The notes under the pieces: generated by a model
The model's database searches: none
Told to the model about the DNA's origin: nothing
Seen by the model: the letters and a program-made list of their open reading frames with translations, nothing else
Program-made: the position numbers and the translations under genes
Shown here: piece after piece, positions 49,145-58,241 of the stretch
How positions within the stretch are numbered: position 1 is the stretch's first letter
How the letters are laid out: the number at the start of each line of letters is the position of its first letter
DNA from: Arthrobacter sp. B3I9
GTDB lineage: Bacteria; Actinomycetota; Actinomycetes; Actinomycetales; Micrococcaceae
Length of the DNA stretch: 64,000 nucleotides
Direction of reading: 5' to 3'
NCBI RefSeq assembly: GCF_030816935.1
Contig: NZ_JAUSYO010000001.1
Span: 3,782,001-3,846,000 of the forward strand

Positions 49145-50530
49145 TCAGCCCGCGGCGGGCGCCCCGGTGATTGCATGGCCGAAGCGCAGCAGGTTGCCGG
49201 GGTCGTAGCTGGACTTCGCGGCCCTCATGCGTTGGTAGACCGCGGGCGACCATGCCCGGGCACGGTCCGCCTCATCGCCCGGCTCGCCGTGGAAGTTCAC
49301 CAGCGTGTATCCGGTTGAATACGGAGCCATCGCGGCCAGGATGGCTCGGATGGATTCGGAGACAGCCGCAGCCACGGGCGGCAGCCTGAACCCCAGGAGG
49401 AACAGCAGGAACGCCGCGTCCCGTCCGGACACGGCGTCCGGCACAATCCCGCCCCGGGACAGCGCCCCGCCGAGGGGCCGGATCTCGATCAGGAGCAGCG
49501 GACAGTCAGTGCCGTCACCGGCAAGGCGGAGCAACTCGGCGACGGCGTCCTCGCCGAAATCGGTCAGGAGGGCGCCCGCATCCTGGAAGGGAAGTGGATC
49601 CGCCGGGTCCATATGGATCTGGTCGACATCCAGGTAACTCATGGGTCCGGCCGTGTCCATCAAGGGTGTCGAGACCGCGCGCATGGGCGCTAGCAGTGCA
49701 TCGCCGTCCTCCTTATTCCCAAGGAAGGCAAAGCGCAGGTGGACGACGAACTGGCCACGGAGGGGTGGCGGCACGAAGTCCAGATCCGGAAGGCGCAGCA
49801 GGGAGATCGACGGCGAGGCGTCGTCGGGCAGCGTGGGCAGCCACTCACGGAAGGCGGTCAGGATGGCTGCCGCGTCCGCCCCGGGGTACATGATCCCTCC
49901 GCCGTAGAACTCGCCCAGCGGAAAGAGGCTGAACTCAAGCGCCGTGACGATGCCCAGGTTGCCCTTGCCCCCACGCATCAGCGAAAAGAGTTCGGCTTCG
50001 GTCTCAGCATCGATCCGGCGCAGTGCACCGTCGGCGGTGACCACCTCCATGCTGCGGACGTGGTCGGCTGCGAAGCCGTGGACACGGCCCAGGACGGGCA
50101 ACCCGCCGCCGACCGTATATCCGACCACGCCGACGTCGGTGCTTGAACCGTGCAGTCCGATCAGCCCGTGCGGAACACTGGCTTCCAGGACGCTGCGCCA
50201 TTTGACCCCGGCTCCCACCCGAGCGGTCCGCTCGACCGGATCGATGTGCACGTCCTGCAGCCGCCGCGTGGTGATGAGCAGGCCGCCGTCGACCGCCGAT
50301 TCCGCGCCATGCCCGGTGGACTGGACGGACACCGGGAGGCTGCGTTCAGCCGCCCACTTCACGCCGGCGGCAACGTCCTGCGCGTCTGCGGCGCCGAGTA
50401 CCACCTCGGGCCGGTGGACCGTGGCGGCATTGAACGCGAACGTCTCCTCCGCGAATTCCGGACTGTCCGGCACGGCCACGATGCCGCTGACCGCCGTGGA
50501 CAAGGCACGGATATCGTCTTCGAGCAGCAT
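49145..50530 (-). CDS. FAD-linked oxidase (berberine-bridge enzyme-like)
   Basis: A 461-residue flavoprotein of the VAO/PCMH type. The FAD-binding domain (~res 30-205) has VSVQSTGHGAESAVDGGLLI and the VGYTVGGGLPVLGR...HVRSMEVVTADG pattern; the C-terminal BBE motif reads YDPGNLLRFGHAI. The usual His that bonds FAD corresponds to TGHG here. No second covalent Cys is seen, so monocovalent or non-covalent FAD is likely. Substrates of this family include sugars and natural products; this one is unknown. ATG 50530 has AGGAG six bases upstream. It is bracketed by two copies of repeat A. Confidence 0.87.
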   Translation of the reverse strand: MLLEDDIRALSTAVSGIVAVPDSPEFAEETFAFNAATVHRPEVVLGAADAQDVAAGVKWAAERSLPVSVQSTGHGAESAVDGGLLITTRRLQDVHIDPVERTARVGAGVKWRSVLEASVPHGLIGLHGSSTDVGVVGYTVGGGLPVLGRVHGFAADHVRSMEVVTADGALRRIDAETEAELFSLMRGGKGNLGIVTALEFSLFPLGEFYGGGIMYPGADAAAILTAFREWLPTLPDDASPSISLLRLPDLDFVPPPLRGQFVVHLRFAFLGNKEDGDALLAPMRAVSTPLMDTAGPMSYLDVDQIHMDPADPLPFQDAGALLTDFGEDAVAELLRLAGDGTDCPLLLIEIRPLGGALSRGGIVPDAVSGRDAAFLLFLLGFRLPPVAAAVSESIRAILAAMAPYSTGYTLVNFHGEPGDEADRARAWSPAVYQRMRAAKSSYDPGNLLRFGHAITGAPAAG

Positions 50531-50755
50531 GATGTACTCCTGAGCTCTCGCGTCCAGCGAGCAGGTCGGGGGCACGGCTGCATCCATCTGGAACGCCCCA
50601 GCACCCTTTTCCAGTCCGCGGCCGGCCCGGCTGGTGGATGCGCAAGAGCCTAGAAGGCTTGATGGGCGCGGGCTAGGGGCCAACGTCCCAGGTGGACTGG
50701 CCTACCGGTACACCTCTCCCGGACCGGATAGGGAAGCCGGCCCCAGCCAGATACT

Positions 50756-50875
50756 CATCGATTGCTCCGCAACGGCCCTTTTGAGGGGTCAAAACGGCCG
50801 TGGTGGGCCCACGCCGGCAGGGTTCCCTGGCCGAACTTGTGAGGCTAGGGAACCGGTGGGGACAATCGATGGGAG
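50756..50875. repeat. Hairpin repeat A, copy 2, interrupted by repeat B
   Basis: The left arm (CATCGATTGCTCCGCAACGG from 50756) is identical to copy 1 for ~35 bases. The right arm is split: CAAAACGGCCGTGGT is followed by ~55 bases of a different repeat (starting at 50805) before GGGACAATCGATGGG completes the palindrome near 50870. Confidence 0.75.
50805..50829. repeat. 25-bp repeat, copy 2
   Basis: Identical to 13410-13434, which encodes the C-terminus of a methyltransferase. Here it is intergenic, inside hairpin repeat A. GGTTCCCT and AGGGAACC flanking ~18 bases form a small stem. Confidence 0.85.
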
Positions 50876-50880
50876 GACGA

Positions 50881-50919
50881 CGGCGGGGCCGCACCTTTCG
50901 AGAAGGTGCGGCCCCGCCG
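50881..50919 (-). terminator. Strong hairpin downstream of pckG
   Basis: CGGCGGGGCCGCACCTT pairs perfectly with its complement at 50903-50919 (17 bp, TCGAG loop), 27 bases after the pckG stop. No T-run; probably the terminator for pckG. Confidence 0.75.
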
Positions 50920-50945
50920 GTGGTTGCGCCCGGTTATGGGTGCGG

Positions 50946-52778
50946 CTAGCGCGCCGTCAGGCGGGACTTCAGTCCCGCCAGTTCGGAGCGCAGCGCCTCG
51001 GGCAGCGAGCCGCCGAAGTTGTCGAACCAGTCCTCGATGGAGGCAAGCTCGGTCGCCCATTCCTCGGGATCCACCCGCACTGCGTCTTCAACGTGCGCCT
51101 CGGTCAGATCCATGCCGGCGAGGTCCAGGGAGTCCCCGGTCGGTACGTAGCCGATGGGCGTTTCGACGGCGTCGGCCTTGCCTTCGATGCGCTCGATGGC
51201 CCACTTCAGCACCCGGGCGTTGTCGCCAAAGCCGGGCCAGGCGAAGCCGCCGTCAGCCGTGCGCCGGAACCAGTTGACCAGGAAGATGCTGGGCAGGCGT
51301 TCCTGGTTGGCCTTTGCGGACAGGTTGACCCAGTGGTTCAGGTAGTCCCCGGCGTCGTAGCCGATGAACGGCAGCATGGCCATCGGGTCGCGCCGCACCA
51401 CGCCGACCTGGCCGGCGGCGGCGGCCGTGGTCTCGGAGGACAGCGTCGATCCCATGAAGACGCCGTTGGACCAACTCCGGGCCTGGGTCACCAGGGGGAT
51501 GGTGGTCTTGCGGCGTCCGCCGAACAGGATGGCCGAGAGCTCGACGCCGTCGGGGTTGTAGTACTCCTCCGCCAGCATGTCGATCTGGGAGATCGGAGTG
51601 CAGAAGCGGGAGTTCGGGTGCGCCGCCGGCCTGCCCGAATCCGGTGTCCAGGAGTTGCCCTGCCAGTCGGTCAGGTGCGCCGGAGTCTCCTCCGTCATGC
51701 CCTCCCACCACACGCCGCCGTCGTCGGTGAGTGCGACGTTCGTGAAGATGCTGTGCCCCTTGGCGATGGCCCGCATGGCGTTGGGGTTGGTACCCCAGCC
51801 CGTGCCAGGCGCGACGCCGAAGAGGCCGGCCTCGGGGTTGGTGGCGCGCAGTTCACCTTCCTTGCCGATCCGGATCCAAGTGATGTCGTCACCCAGGGTT
51901 TCGACTTTCCAGCCCTCGATGGTCGGGTCGAGCAGGGCAAGGTTGGTCTTGCCGCAGGCGGAGGGGAAGGCCGCGGAGATGTAATACTTCTTCTGCTCCG
52001 GCGAGGTCAGCTTGAGGATGAGCATGTGCTCGGCGAGCCAGCCCTCGTCGCGGGCCATGACAGAGGCGATGCGCAGGGCGTAGCACTTCTTGCCCAGCAG
52101 GGCGTTGCCGCCGTAGCCGGAGCCGAACGACCAGATGGAGCGCTCTTCCGGGAAGTGCACAATCCACTTGTCCGGATTGCAGGGCCAGGGGACGTCCTGC
52201 TGGCCGGCGGCCAGCGGGGCACCCAGGGAGTGCAGCGCGGGAACGAAGAAGGCGTTGGTGGCGGTGATGCGGTCCAGCACCTCGGTGCCGATCTGGGCCA
52301 TGATGCGCATGGAGGCGACAACGTATGCGCTGTCCGTGATCTCCACGCCGAACTTCGGGTCCTCGGCGTCGAGGTGGCCCATGACGAACGGGATGACGTA
52401 CATCGTGCGGCCGGCCATGGAACCGGCGAACAGCCCGCGCAGCTTCGCCTTCATTTCCGCCGGCGCCATCCAGTTGTTGGTGAAGCCTGCGTCGCGTTCG
52501 TTTTCGGAGCAGATGAACGTCTGCTCCTCGACCCGGGCGACGTCGGCCGGGTCGGAGAACGCTGCAAAGGAGTTCGGAAACAATTCCTCGTTCAGCCGGG
52601 TCAGGGTGCCGGCCGCTACGAGCTCGTCCGTGAGCCGGGTGTTTTCCTCGTCAGACCCGTCAACCCAATGGATCCGGTCCGGCTGGGTCAGTTCAGCTAC
52701 CTCTTCGACCCATGCCAGTAGACCGGCATGTGTGGTGGGTGCTTTTTCAAGCAACGGCAGTCGCGCCAGATCGCCCAT
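50946..52778 (-). CDS. pckG: Phosphoenolpyruvate carboxykinase (GTP)
   Basis: Gluconeogenic enzyme of 610 residues converting oxaloacetate and GTP to PEP. The P-loop-like kinase-1 motif [15 protein letters not shown] (~res 270), the mobile GTP-specific segment and [11 protein letters not shown] near res 385 are as expected for the GTP form; length matches the family. ATG 52778 with GGAAGGGAACC upstream. A CRP/GlxR-like site lies 150 bases upstream, consistent with carbon-source control. Together with cstA and gpmA it reflects central carbon flux. Confidence 0.95.
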   Translation of the reverse strand: MGDLARLPLLEKAPTTHAGLLAWVEEVAELTQPDRIHWVDGSDEENTRLTDELVAAGTLTRLNEELFPNSFAAFSDPADVARVEEQTFICSENERDAGFTNNWMAPAEMKAKLRGLFAGSMAGRTMYVIPFVMGHLDAEDPKFGVEITDSAYVVASMRIMAQIGTEVLDRITATNAFFVPALHSLGAPLAAGQQDVPWPCNPDKWIVHFPEERSIWSFGSGYGGNALLGKKCYALRIASVMARDEGWLAEHMLILKLTSPEQKKYYISAAFPSACGKTNLALLDPTIEGWKVETLGDDITWIRIGKEGELRATNPEAGLFGVAPGTGWGTNPNAMRAIAKGHSIFTNVALTDDGGVWWEGMTEETPAHLTDWQGNSWTPDSGRPAAHPNSRFCTPISQIDMLAEEYYNPDGVELSAILFGGRRKTTIPLVTQARSWSNGVFMGSTLSSETTAAAAGQVGVVRRDPMAMLPFIGYDAGDYLNHWVNLSAKANQERLPSIFLVNWFRRTADGGFAWPGFGDNARVLKWAIERIEGKADAVETPIGYVPTGDSLDLAGMDLTEAHVEDAVRVDPEEWATELASIEDWFDNFGGSLPEALRSELAGLKSRLTAR

Positions 52779-52927
52779 TACGGTTCCCTTCCTCGGGTTC
52801 AGTGGTGTGTCCTAAATGTAGGGCTAGATCACCCCGCTAGAGTTGGCCCCGATCCGCAGCCTTCGTAAGGCGGGAAATGAAAAACCGCGGAAATTCACGG
52901 ATCTACCGGCCAGTTCTGGTGTCTTAT

Positions 52928-52943
52928 TGTGATTAAGGTCACG
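52928..52943. promoter_or_regulatory. CRP/GlxR-like site upstream of pckG
   Basis: TGTGATTAAGGTCACG matches the consensus TGTGA-N6-TCACA in nine of ten arm positions. It is 150 bases upstream of the pckG start in a 277-base gap otherwise containing no gene (52779-53055). Confidence 0.65.
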
Positions 52944-53055
52944 TAGACCGGTCTAGTCAGTTAGATTACACCCGTTTCGATTTGTAACTACGGCCCCTCC
53001 TCGCGTAAAGTAATTCGAGGTTCGGGGAGCGAGAAGTTCTCCAGGAGCCGAGAAT

Positions 53056-53129
<74 letters not shown>

Positions 53130-53135
53130 CAGAAG

Positions 53136-53171
53136 AAAAATCCGCACCGGTCCGCCGGTGCGGATTTTTTT
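53136..53171 (+). terminator. Terminator of tRNA-Arg
   Basis: AAAAATCCGCACCGG pairs with CCGGTGCGGATTTTT around TCCG, followed by a T-run. Confidence 0.92.
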
Positions 53172-53271
53172 GTGCCCTCGCGCTTATGGTTCCACCGCCA
53201 CCGCCGTGGCGCCGGAGGCCGCCACCGCTATGGCGCCGGAGGCCGTTCCGGCCCGGGCGTAGGATTCTGCC

Positions 53272-54726
53272 ATGACGGCACAGGTGGAGCGGGAATTCGA
53301 TGTCATTGTGATCGGCGCAGGCGCCGTGGGCGAGAACGTGGCGGGCCGGGTGGTCCAGGGCGGCTTGACCGCCGTCCTCATTGAGGCCGAACTGGTCGGC
53401 GGCGAGTGTTCCTACTGGGCCTGCATGCCGTCCAAAGCGCTGCTGCGTCCGGGTACAGCCCTGCACGGAGCCCAGTCGGTCCCCGGCGCCGCCGAGGCCG
53501 TCACGCGGACCCTCGACGTCGCCGCCGTGCTGAAGCGGCGTGACTACTTCACCTCGAACTGGCAGGACGACAGCCAGGTCAAGTGGGTTGAAGAGACGGG
53601 AATTGAGCTGATCCGCGGCAGCGGCCGGCTCACCGCCCCGCGAAAGGTGGAAGTGTCCGGGCTCGACGGCAACAGCTACGCCCTCACGGCGCGGCACGCC
53701 GTTGTGGTCGCCACGGGATCCACGCCCAACGTGCCGCCGGTCGAAGGACTGGGCGACATTGAATACTGGACCACGAGGGAGGCCACCTCAGCCCGCGCGG
53801 TTCCCCGCCGGCTGGCCGTACTCGGCGGCGGCGTCGCAGGCACCGAACTCGCCCAGGCCTACGCGCGCCTGGGCTCGGCCGTGACACTCGTGGCCCGTGG
53901 GGACCTGTTGCGGATCTTCCCCGGCGAGGCTGCGGATCTGGTCGCCGCGGGGCTCCGTGCCGACGGCGTCGACCTCCGGTTGCGTACCGGCACGCAAAGC
54001 GTCCGAAAGAACGACGACGGCTCCTTCACCTTGACGCTCGACGGAGGCGCCACGGTGACGGCCGACAAGCTGCTCGTCAGCACCGGCCGGAGCCCGGCAC
54101 TCGAAGGGCTCGGGCTGGAGAATGCGGGGGTCACCGCCGCCGAAGGCAAACCGCTCCGGCTCAGCACCGACCCCACCGGACTGGTTACCGGCACGGCCGG
54201 CGACGGCGGTCGCTGGCTCTACGCCGTCGGCGATGCCGCCGGGAAGGTCATGCTGACGCACCAGGGAAAGTATGAAGCCCGGGCCACGGGCGATGCCATT
54301 GCCGCGCGGGCACGGGGAGAACTCGCCGGGGAGCCGGAGCCCTGGAGCCGCTACACGCAGACGGCGGACGAACACGCGATTCCCAACGTGGTGTTCACCG
54401 ACCCCGAGATCGCCAACGTGGGCCGGACGGTGGAGCGCGCGGAGAAGGACGGCTTCAAGGTCAGTTCTGTGGAACTGCCCATCCAGGTGGCGGGTTCCTC
54501 ACTGCACGCCCAGAACTATGAGGGCTGGGCCCAGCTGGTGGTCGACGAAGACCGCAAGGTCCTGCTTGGAGCCACCTTCGCCGGACCCGACGTTGCAGAG
54601 CTTCTGCACGCCGCCACCATCGCCATTGTGGGCGAGGTTCCCATGGACCGCCTGTGGCACGCCGTGCCGTCCTACCCCACGATTAGTGAGGTCTGGCTCC
54701 GACTGCTGGAGGAATACGGCCTCTGA
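53272..54726 (+). CDS. Pyridine nucleotide-disulfide oxidoreductase (Lpd/MerA-like)
   Basis: A 484-residue class I flavoprotein disulfide reductase. The FAD motif IVIGAGAVGENVAGR (~res 13) and a NAD(P) motif VLGGGVAGTELAQAYARLG (~res 184) are present, as is the ATxxG-type TGRSPALEGL segment and a dimerisation domain ending in HAVPSYPTISEVW with the catalytic His-equivalent region. The redox site reads GGECSYWACMPSKALL: Cys-x4-Cys with Lys-Ala, close to but not identical to the classic lipoamide-dehydrogenase CxNxGC. No E2 or other complex subunit is nearby, so a role outside pyruvate dehydrogenase is likely. Confidence 0.85.
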   Translation: MTAQVEREFDVIVIGAGAVGENVAGRVVQGGLTAVLIEAELVGGECSYWACMPSKALLRPGTALHGAQSVPGAAEAVTRTLDVAAVLKRRDYFTSNWQDDSQVKWVEETGIELIRGSGRLTAPRKVEVSGLDGNSYALTARHAVVVATGSTPNVPPVEGLGDIEYWTTREATSARAVPRRLAVLGGGVAGTELAQAYARLGSAVTLVARGDLLRIFPGEAADLVAAGLRADGVDLRLRTGTQSVRKNDDGSFTLTLDGGATVTADKLLVSTGRSPALEGLGLENAGVTAAEGKPLRLSTDPTGLVTGTAGDGGRWLYAVGDAAGKVMLTHQGKYEARATGDAIAARARGELAGEPEPWSRYTQTADEHAIPNVVFTDPEIANVGRTVERAEKDGFKVSSVELPIQVAGSSLHAQNYEGWAQLVVDEDRKVLLGATFAGPDVAELLHAATIAIVGEVPMDRLWHAVPSYPTISEVWLRLLEEYGL

Positions 54727-54798
54727 CCGGGCCGCGGAGGTCCGGAGGTTGCCTCCGCCACACCCTCCACTCCGCCCAGTCCTCCCGTCTTGTATTTG

Positions 54799-54816
54799 AA
54801 CTGACCAGTCAGTTCG
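54799..54816. promoter_or_regulatory. 18-bp perfect palindromic operator upstream of the Pip operon
   Basis: GAACTGAC-CA-GTCAGTTC, 40 bases before the first gene of the operon that ends in a TetR gene. Size and symmetry are typical of TetR/AcrR operators, and it lies where the promoter would be (TTGTAT at 54791 just upstream). Confidence 0.78.
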
Positions 54817-54855
54817 ATTAGCCTTGAGCAGACATTCCTCTGCGAAAGGCATCCT

Positions 54856-55557
54856 GTGCTCTCCGTGCGCCAGCTCTCCGTGAACGGACGACGGCAACCC
54901 CTGCTACCTGGCACCTCCCTCTCCGCCGCCCGGGGCGGGCTCTTGCTCGTGACGGGCGGCCGGCAGGACCAGCGGACCTCCCTCGCTTTGACCTTGACCG
55001 GGCGGATGAAACCCTCCGGCGGCAGCATCGAGTGGGACGGCAGCGTCAGTATCAGGCACCTCCGGGCCGCGAGCGCCGTCGTGGACTCCCCCGGCGTCAA
55101 CGAGCCCGAACAGCACCTAAGCGTCCGCGACCTCGTCATGGAGGATCTCGCGCTGGTCCCCCGCCGCTACCGCGGCGCCCTGCACGGTGGTTCGTGGCTC
55201 ACGGCCAACGGCTTCGAGGACATCGCCGAGCGGTGGGTCGAACAGCTCGACGCTGGCCGGCGCATTGGGCTGCTGACCGCGCTGGCCCTCGCTGACCCGA
55301 GGATCGAACTCCTCGTTGTCGACTCCCCGGACCGGCACAGCGGCAATCCTGCCGACTGGTTGCCGCAGCTTGAAAAACACGCGAACGACGCCGGGCGGCG
55401 GCTCGCCGTGGTTGCCACCGTCAGCAGCCTCCCGGCCGGATGGGACGGGCCCGCCGCCTTCATCGGGAACGCCCAGCCCGAGATACACCACGGCCAGGAG
55501 CCGCCCTCGGGGCAGGAAGAACTGATGACAACCCTCATGGAAGAAGACGCAAAGTGA
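54856..55557 (+). CDS. ABC-type ATPase-like protein with degenerate motifs
   Basis: A 233-residue protein that follows ABC ATPase architecture but lacks the catalytic signatures. The Walker A position reads TGGRQDQRTSL (Lys replaced by Arg), the LSGGQ position reads LDAGR, and the Walker B strand ends LLVVDSPD without the following Glu. Hydrolysis is therefore unlikely. It overlaps the start of the YhgE/Pip membrane protein (GTGA), so the two are co-translated, suggesting a structural or regulatory subunit. Start GTG 54856. It begins 40 bases after the palindromic operator. Confidence 0.75.
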   Translation: MLSVRQLSVNGRRQPLLPGTSLSAARGGLLLVTGGRQDQRTSLALTLTGRMKPSGGSIEWDGSVSIRHLRAASAVVDSPGVNEPEQHLSVRDLVMEDLALVPRRYRGALHGGSWLTANGFEDIAERWVEQLDAGRRIGLLTALALADPRIELLVVDSPDRHSGNPADWLPQLEKHANDAGRRLAVVATVSSLPAGWDGPAAFIGNAQPEIHHGQEPPSGQEELMTTLMEEDAK

Positions 55558-57599
55558 CTGTGCTGCGGCTGGGCCGTTCCGAACTGAAACGGATGACCGG
55601 AGGCCTGCTGCCCAGGCTGACCATCCTGGCGCTGACCCTGGTTCCGCTGCTTTACGGCGCCGTGTACCTCTATGCCAACTGGGACCCGTACGGCAAGCTC
55701 AACCAGATCGACGCGGCACTGGTGGTTCAAGACTCTGGCGCTGCGTCCAGCGACGGCACCAGGCTGGAAGCCGGCAAGAAAGTGGCGGAAAGCCTGGTGG
55801 ACGGCCACATCTTCAACTGGCAGCTGGTCGCAGGGCCGGAGGAGGCCGACCAGGGCGTGAGTTCGGGTAAATACGGGTTCGCCCTGAAGATCCCCGAAGA
55901 CTTCTCCGCGAACCTGGTCTCCCCCGGCAGCTTCGACGCCGCCAGCCAGGCCATGCTCAACGTCACCACGAATGATGCCAACAACTACCTCCTGGGTACG
56001 ATCGTGGATAAACTCACCACCGCCGTGCACACGACGGTTGCCACCGAGGTGGGAGAGGACACCGCCAACCAGCTCCTTACCGGTTTTGGGACCATCCATT
56101 CGGAACTCCTCCAGGCGTCCGACGGCGCCGGGGACCTGGCGGACGGCGTCGCCACCCTGCACGACGGAACGGTTACGCTGCACCAGGGAACGACTGACCT
56201 GAAAAACGGCGCCACTGCCCTCTACCAGGGCCAGCTCAAGCTCCGGGACGGAGCGGATGCCCTCAGCGGCGGAGCGGCCCAGCTCAGCTCAGGACTCACT
56301 GCGCTACAGAACAAAACTGCCACGCTGCCGGCCGATTCGCGGCAGCTCGCGGACGGTGCGGCGCAGGTGGCGTCCGGCAACGCCGCCCTCAAGGCGCAGC
56401 TGCAGGGCTTGGCCGGACAGCTCAGCGCCGGGGAGCAGTCCGCGGCGCAGGCACAGCGGAGCCGGGTGACGGCCGCCAACAGCAGGCTCGTCGCCGCCGG
56501 TGTCCTCACACCGGACCAAGCGGCCCAAATCCTCGCCGACTTCGACGCCAACCCCGGCCCGCCGGCGTCGGGGTCCGCCGAAAAGCTCAAGCTGGCCGCC
56601 GCCCAGGTCCAGCAACTGGCGGACGGTTCCGCCGCGGTCAGCGCCGGAGCCGCAAGACTTGCCGCCGCGTCACCGGCCCTCAGCGACGCCGTCGGCAGTG
56701 CCTCTACGGGCGCCGGGCAGCTCGCAGGGGGCGCGTCCGCCCTCGCCGCCGGACAGCAGAGCGCCCTGGAAGGCACAGGGAAACTCTCCCAGGGATCGGA
56801 GAAACTGGATGAGGGTGCGGCCCAGCTTGAGGGCGGTGCTGCTACAGCGTCCGACGGCGCGGGAACCCTGGCCCGCGAGCTCGCCACCGGCGCCGGAAAC
56901 GTCCCGCACCCCGACGACGCCCAGAAGGACAGCCTCGCGCGGGTAATGGCAGACCCCGTGGCCGTCAGCAACGTCTCCCAGGCCAAGGCCGGATCCTACG
57001 GCGCCGGACTCGCACCGTTCTTCCTCACTCTTGCCCTCTGGATCGGTGTCTTCATGCTGGTTCAGGCCATGCGGCCCGTCACGCAGCGGGCACTGGCGTC
57101 CAACGCCCCGGCCTGGAAGATCGCCGTCGGGGGCTGGCTTCCGTTCCTGGCGGTCGCCGTCGTCCAGGCGAGCCTGCTGACCCTTGTGGTGGACGTGGGA
57201 CTGGGACTGAACCCCGCACACCCGGTCCTGATGTGGCTCCTCATGCTGGCGGCGGCGACGGCGTTCAGCGCAATCATCCAAGGTGTTGTGGCGCTGCTCG
57301 GATCACCGGGCAAGCTCGTGGTCCTCATCCTCCTGGTGCTCCAGCTGGTCTCCTCCGGCGGGACGTTCCCCTGGCAGACCACACCCGGGCCGTTGCATGT
57401 GGTGCACCAGCTTCTGCCGATGGGGTACGTTGTCAGCGGCATGCGGCACCTCATCTACGGGGCCGACCTCGCCATCATCCTGCCCACCATGCTGGGACTG
57501 CTTGGCTACACTTTGCTGGGGACGGCGCTGTCCACCCTTGCCGTCCGCAAGCACAAGTACTGGACCCTCAAGACCCTGAAACCGGAGATCGCCGTATGA
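55554..57599 (+). CDS. YhgE/Pip domain membrane protein
   Basis: A 681-residue protein: one N-terminal membrane helix (~res 20-42), a long extracytoplasmic region with tandem ~22-residue helical repeats rich in Ala/Gly/Leu/Asp (LADGVATLHDGTVTLHQGTT and similar, ~res 185-460), then six C-terminal membrane segments (~res 475-670). This is the YhgE/Pip organisation related to phage infection protein and type VII secretion-like (EsaA) proteins. GTG 55554 overlaps the stop of the degenerate ATPase; its stop overlaps the TetR start (ATGA). Function in actinobacteria is uncertain: proposed roles include export or envelope homeostasis. Confidence 0.88.
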   Translation: MTVLRLGRSELKRMTGGLLPRLTILALTLVPLLYGAVYLYANWDPYGKLNQIDAALVVQDSGAASSDGTRLEAGKKVAESLVDGHIFNWQLVAGPEEADQGVSSGKYGFALKIPEDFSANLVSPGSFDAASQAMLNVTTNDANNYLLGTIVDKLTTAVHTTVATEVGEDTANQLLTGFGTIHSELLQASDGAGDLADGVATLHDGTVTLHQGTTDLKNGATALYQGQLKLRDGADALSGGAAQLSSGLTALQNKTATLPADSRQLADGAAQVASGNAALKAQLQGLAGQLSAGEQSAAQAQRSRVTAANSRLVAAGVLTPDQAAQILADFDANPGPPASGSAEKLKLAAAQVQQLADGSAAVSAGAARLAAASPALSDAVGSASTGAGQLAGGASALAAGQQSALEGTGKLSQGSEKLDEGAAQLEGGAATASDGAGTLARELATGAGNVPHPDDAQKDSLARVMADPVAVSNVSQAKAGSYGAGLAPFFLTLALWIGVFMLVQAMRPVTQRALASNAPAWKIAVGGWLPFLAVAVVQASLLTLVVDVGLGLNPAHPVLMWLLMLAAATAFSAIIQGVVALLGSPGKLVVLILLVLQLVSSGGTFPWQTTPGPLHVVHQLLPMGYVVSGMRHLIYGADLAIILPTMLGLLGYTLLGTALSTLAVRKHKYWTLKTLKPEIAV

Positions 57600-58228
57600 G
57601 CAGCAGTTCGTTGGACAGCGGCCCGGAGCCGTTGAAAAAGCTGCGGCCGGGGCGGACCAACGCCACCAAGCAGAAGCTGTTCGAAGCTTCCATGGAGTTG
57701 ATCGGCGAGCGGGGTGCTGCGGGGGTCACAGTTGACGAGATCGCTGCGGCTGCAGGGGTTTCCAAAGGCACGGTGTATTACAACTTCGGCAGCAAGTCGG
57801 ACTTGATCGCGCAGCTTCTGCGCCACGGGGTGGACATCCTTCTGGCACGGCTGCTGAGCGTCAAGAACGCCTCGGACGATCCCCTGAGCGCGATGGATGA
57901 AATGATCGGCCAGGCGATGGATTTCATGGCAGAGTATCCTTCCTTCGCCCGGCTGTGGGTCAGCGAGAACTGGCGTATCCCCAGCGAATGGCAGGACACC
58001 TTCGCCGAGCTGCGCGAGCGCTTGCTGGCCGTCATCCGGACAGCGATCGACGCCGTAGCAGAGGTCTACTCCGTCGATCCCGGCGTCTCCCGCGGAAGTT
58101 TGGAGACCGCCATTTTCGGCGCCTGCTTCGTGGTGGGCCTGGACCGGCAAACCTACAACCCCGAACGGACCCGGGAACAAAGTATCGCCGCGATTATGGC
58201 TTCCATGCGCGGCTACGTGGTGAAGTAG
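57596..58228 (+). CDS. TetR/AcrR-family repressor of the Pip operon
   Basis: A 210-residue repressor with the HTH near the N-terminus (LFEASMELIGERGAAGVTVD, EIAAAAGVSKGTVYYNFGSK) and a helical ligand/dimer domain including DFMAEYPSFARLWVSENWR. It starts inside the stop of the YhgE/Pip gene (ATGA), so it is translated with it. As the last gene of the operon and the only local TetR it is the obvious candidate to bind the 18-bp palindrome at 54799, giving negative feedback. Confidence 0.9.
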   Translation: MSSSSLDSGPEPLKKLRPGRTNATKQKLFEASMELIGERGAAGVTVDEIAAAAGVSKGTVYYNFGSKSDLIAQLLRHGVDILLARLLSVKNASDDPLSAMDEMIGQAMDFMAEYPSFARLWVSENWRIPSEWQDTFAELRERLLAVIRTAIDAVAEVYSVDPGVSRGSLETAIFGACFVVGLDRQTYNPERTREQSIAAIMASMRGYVVK

Positions 58229-58241
58229 CCCGTGCTCAGGG

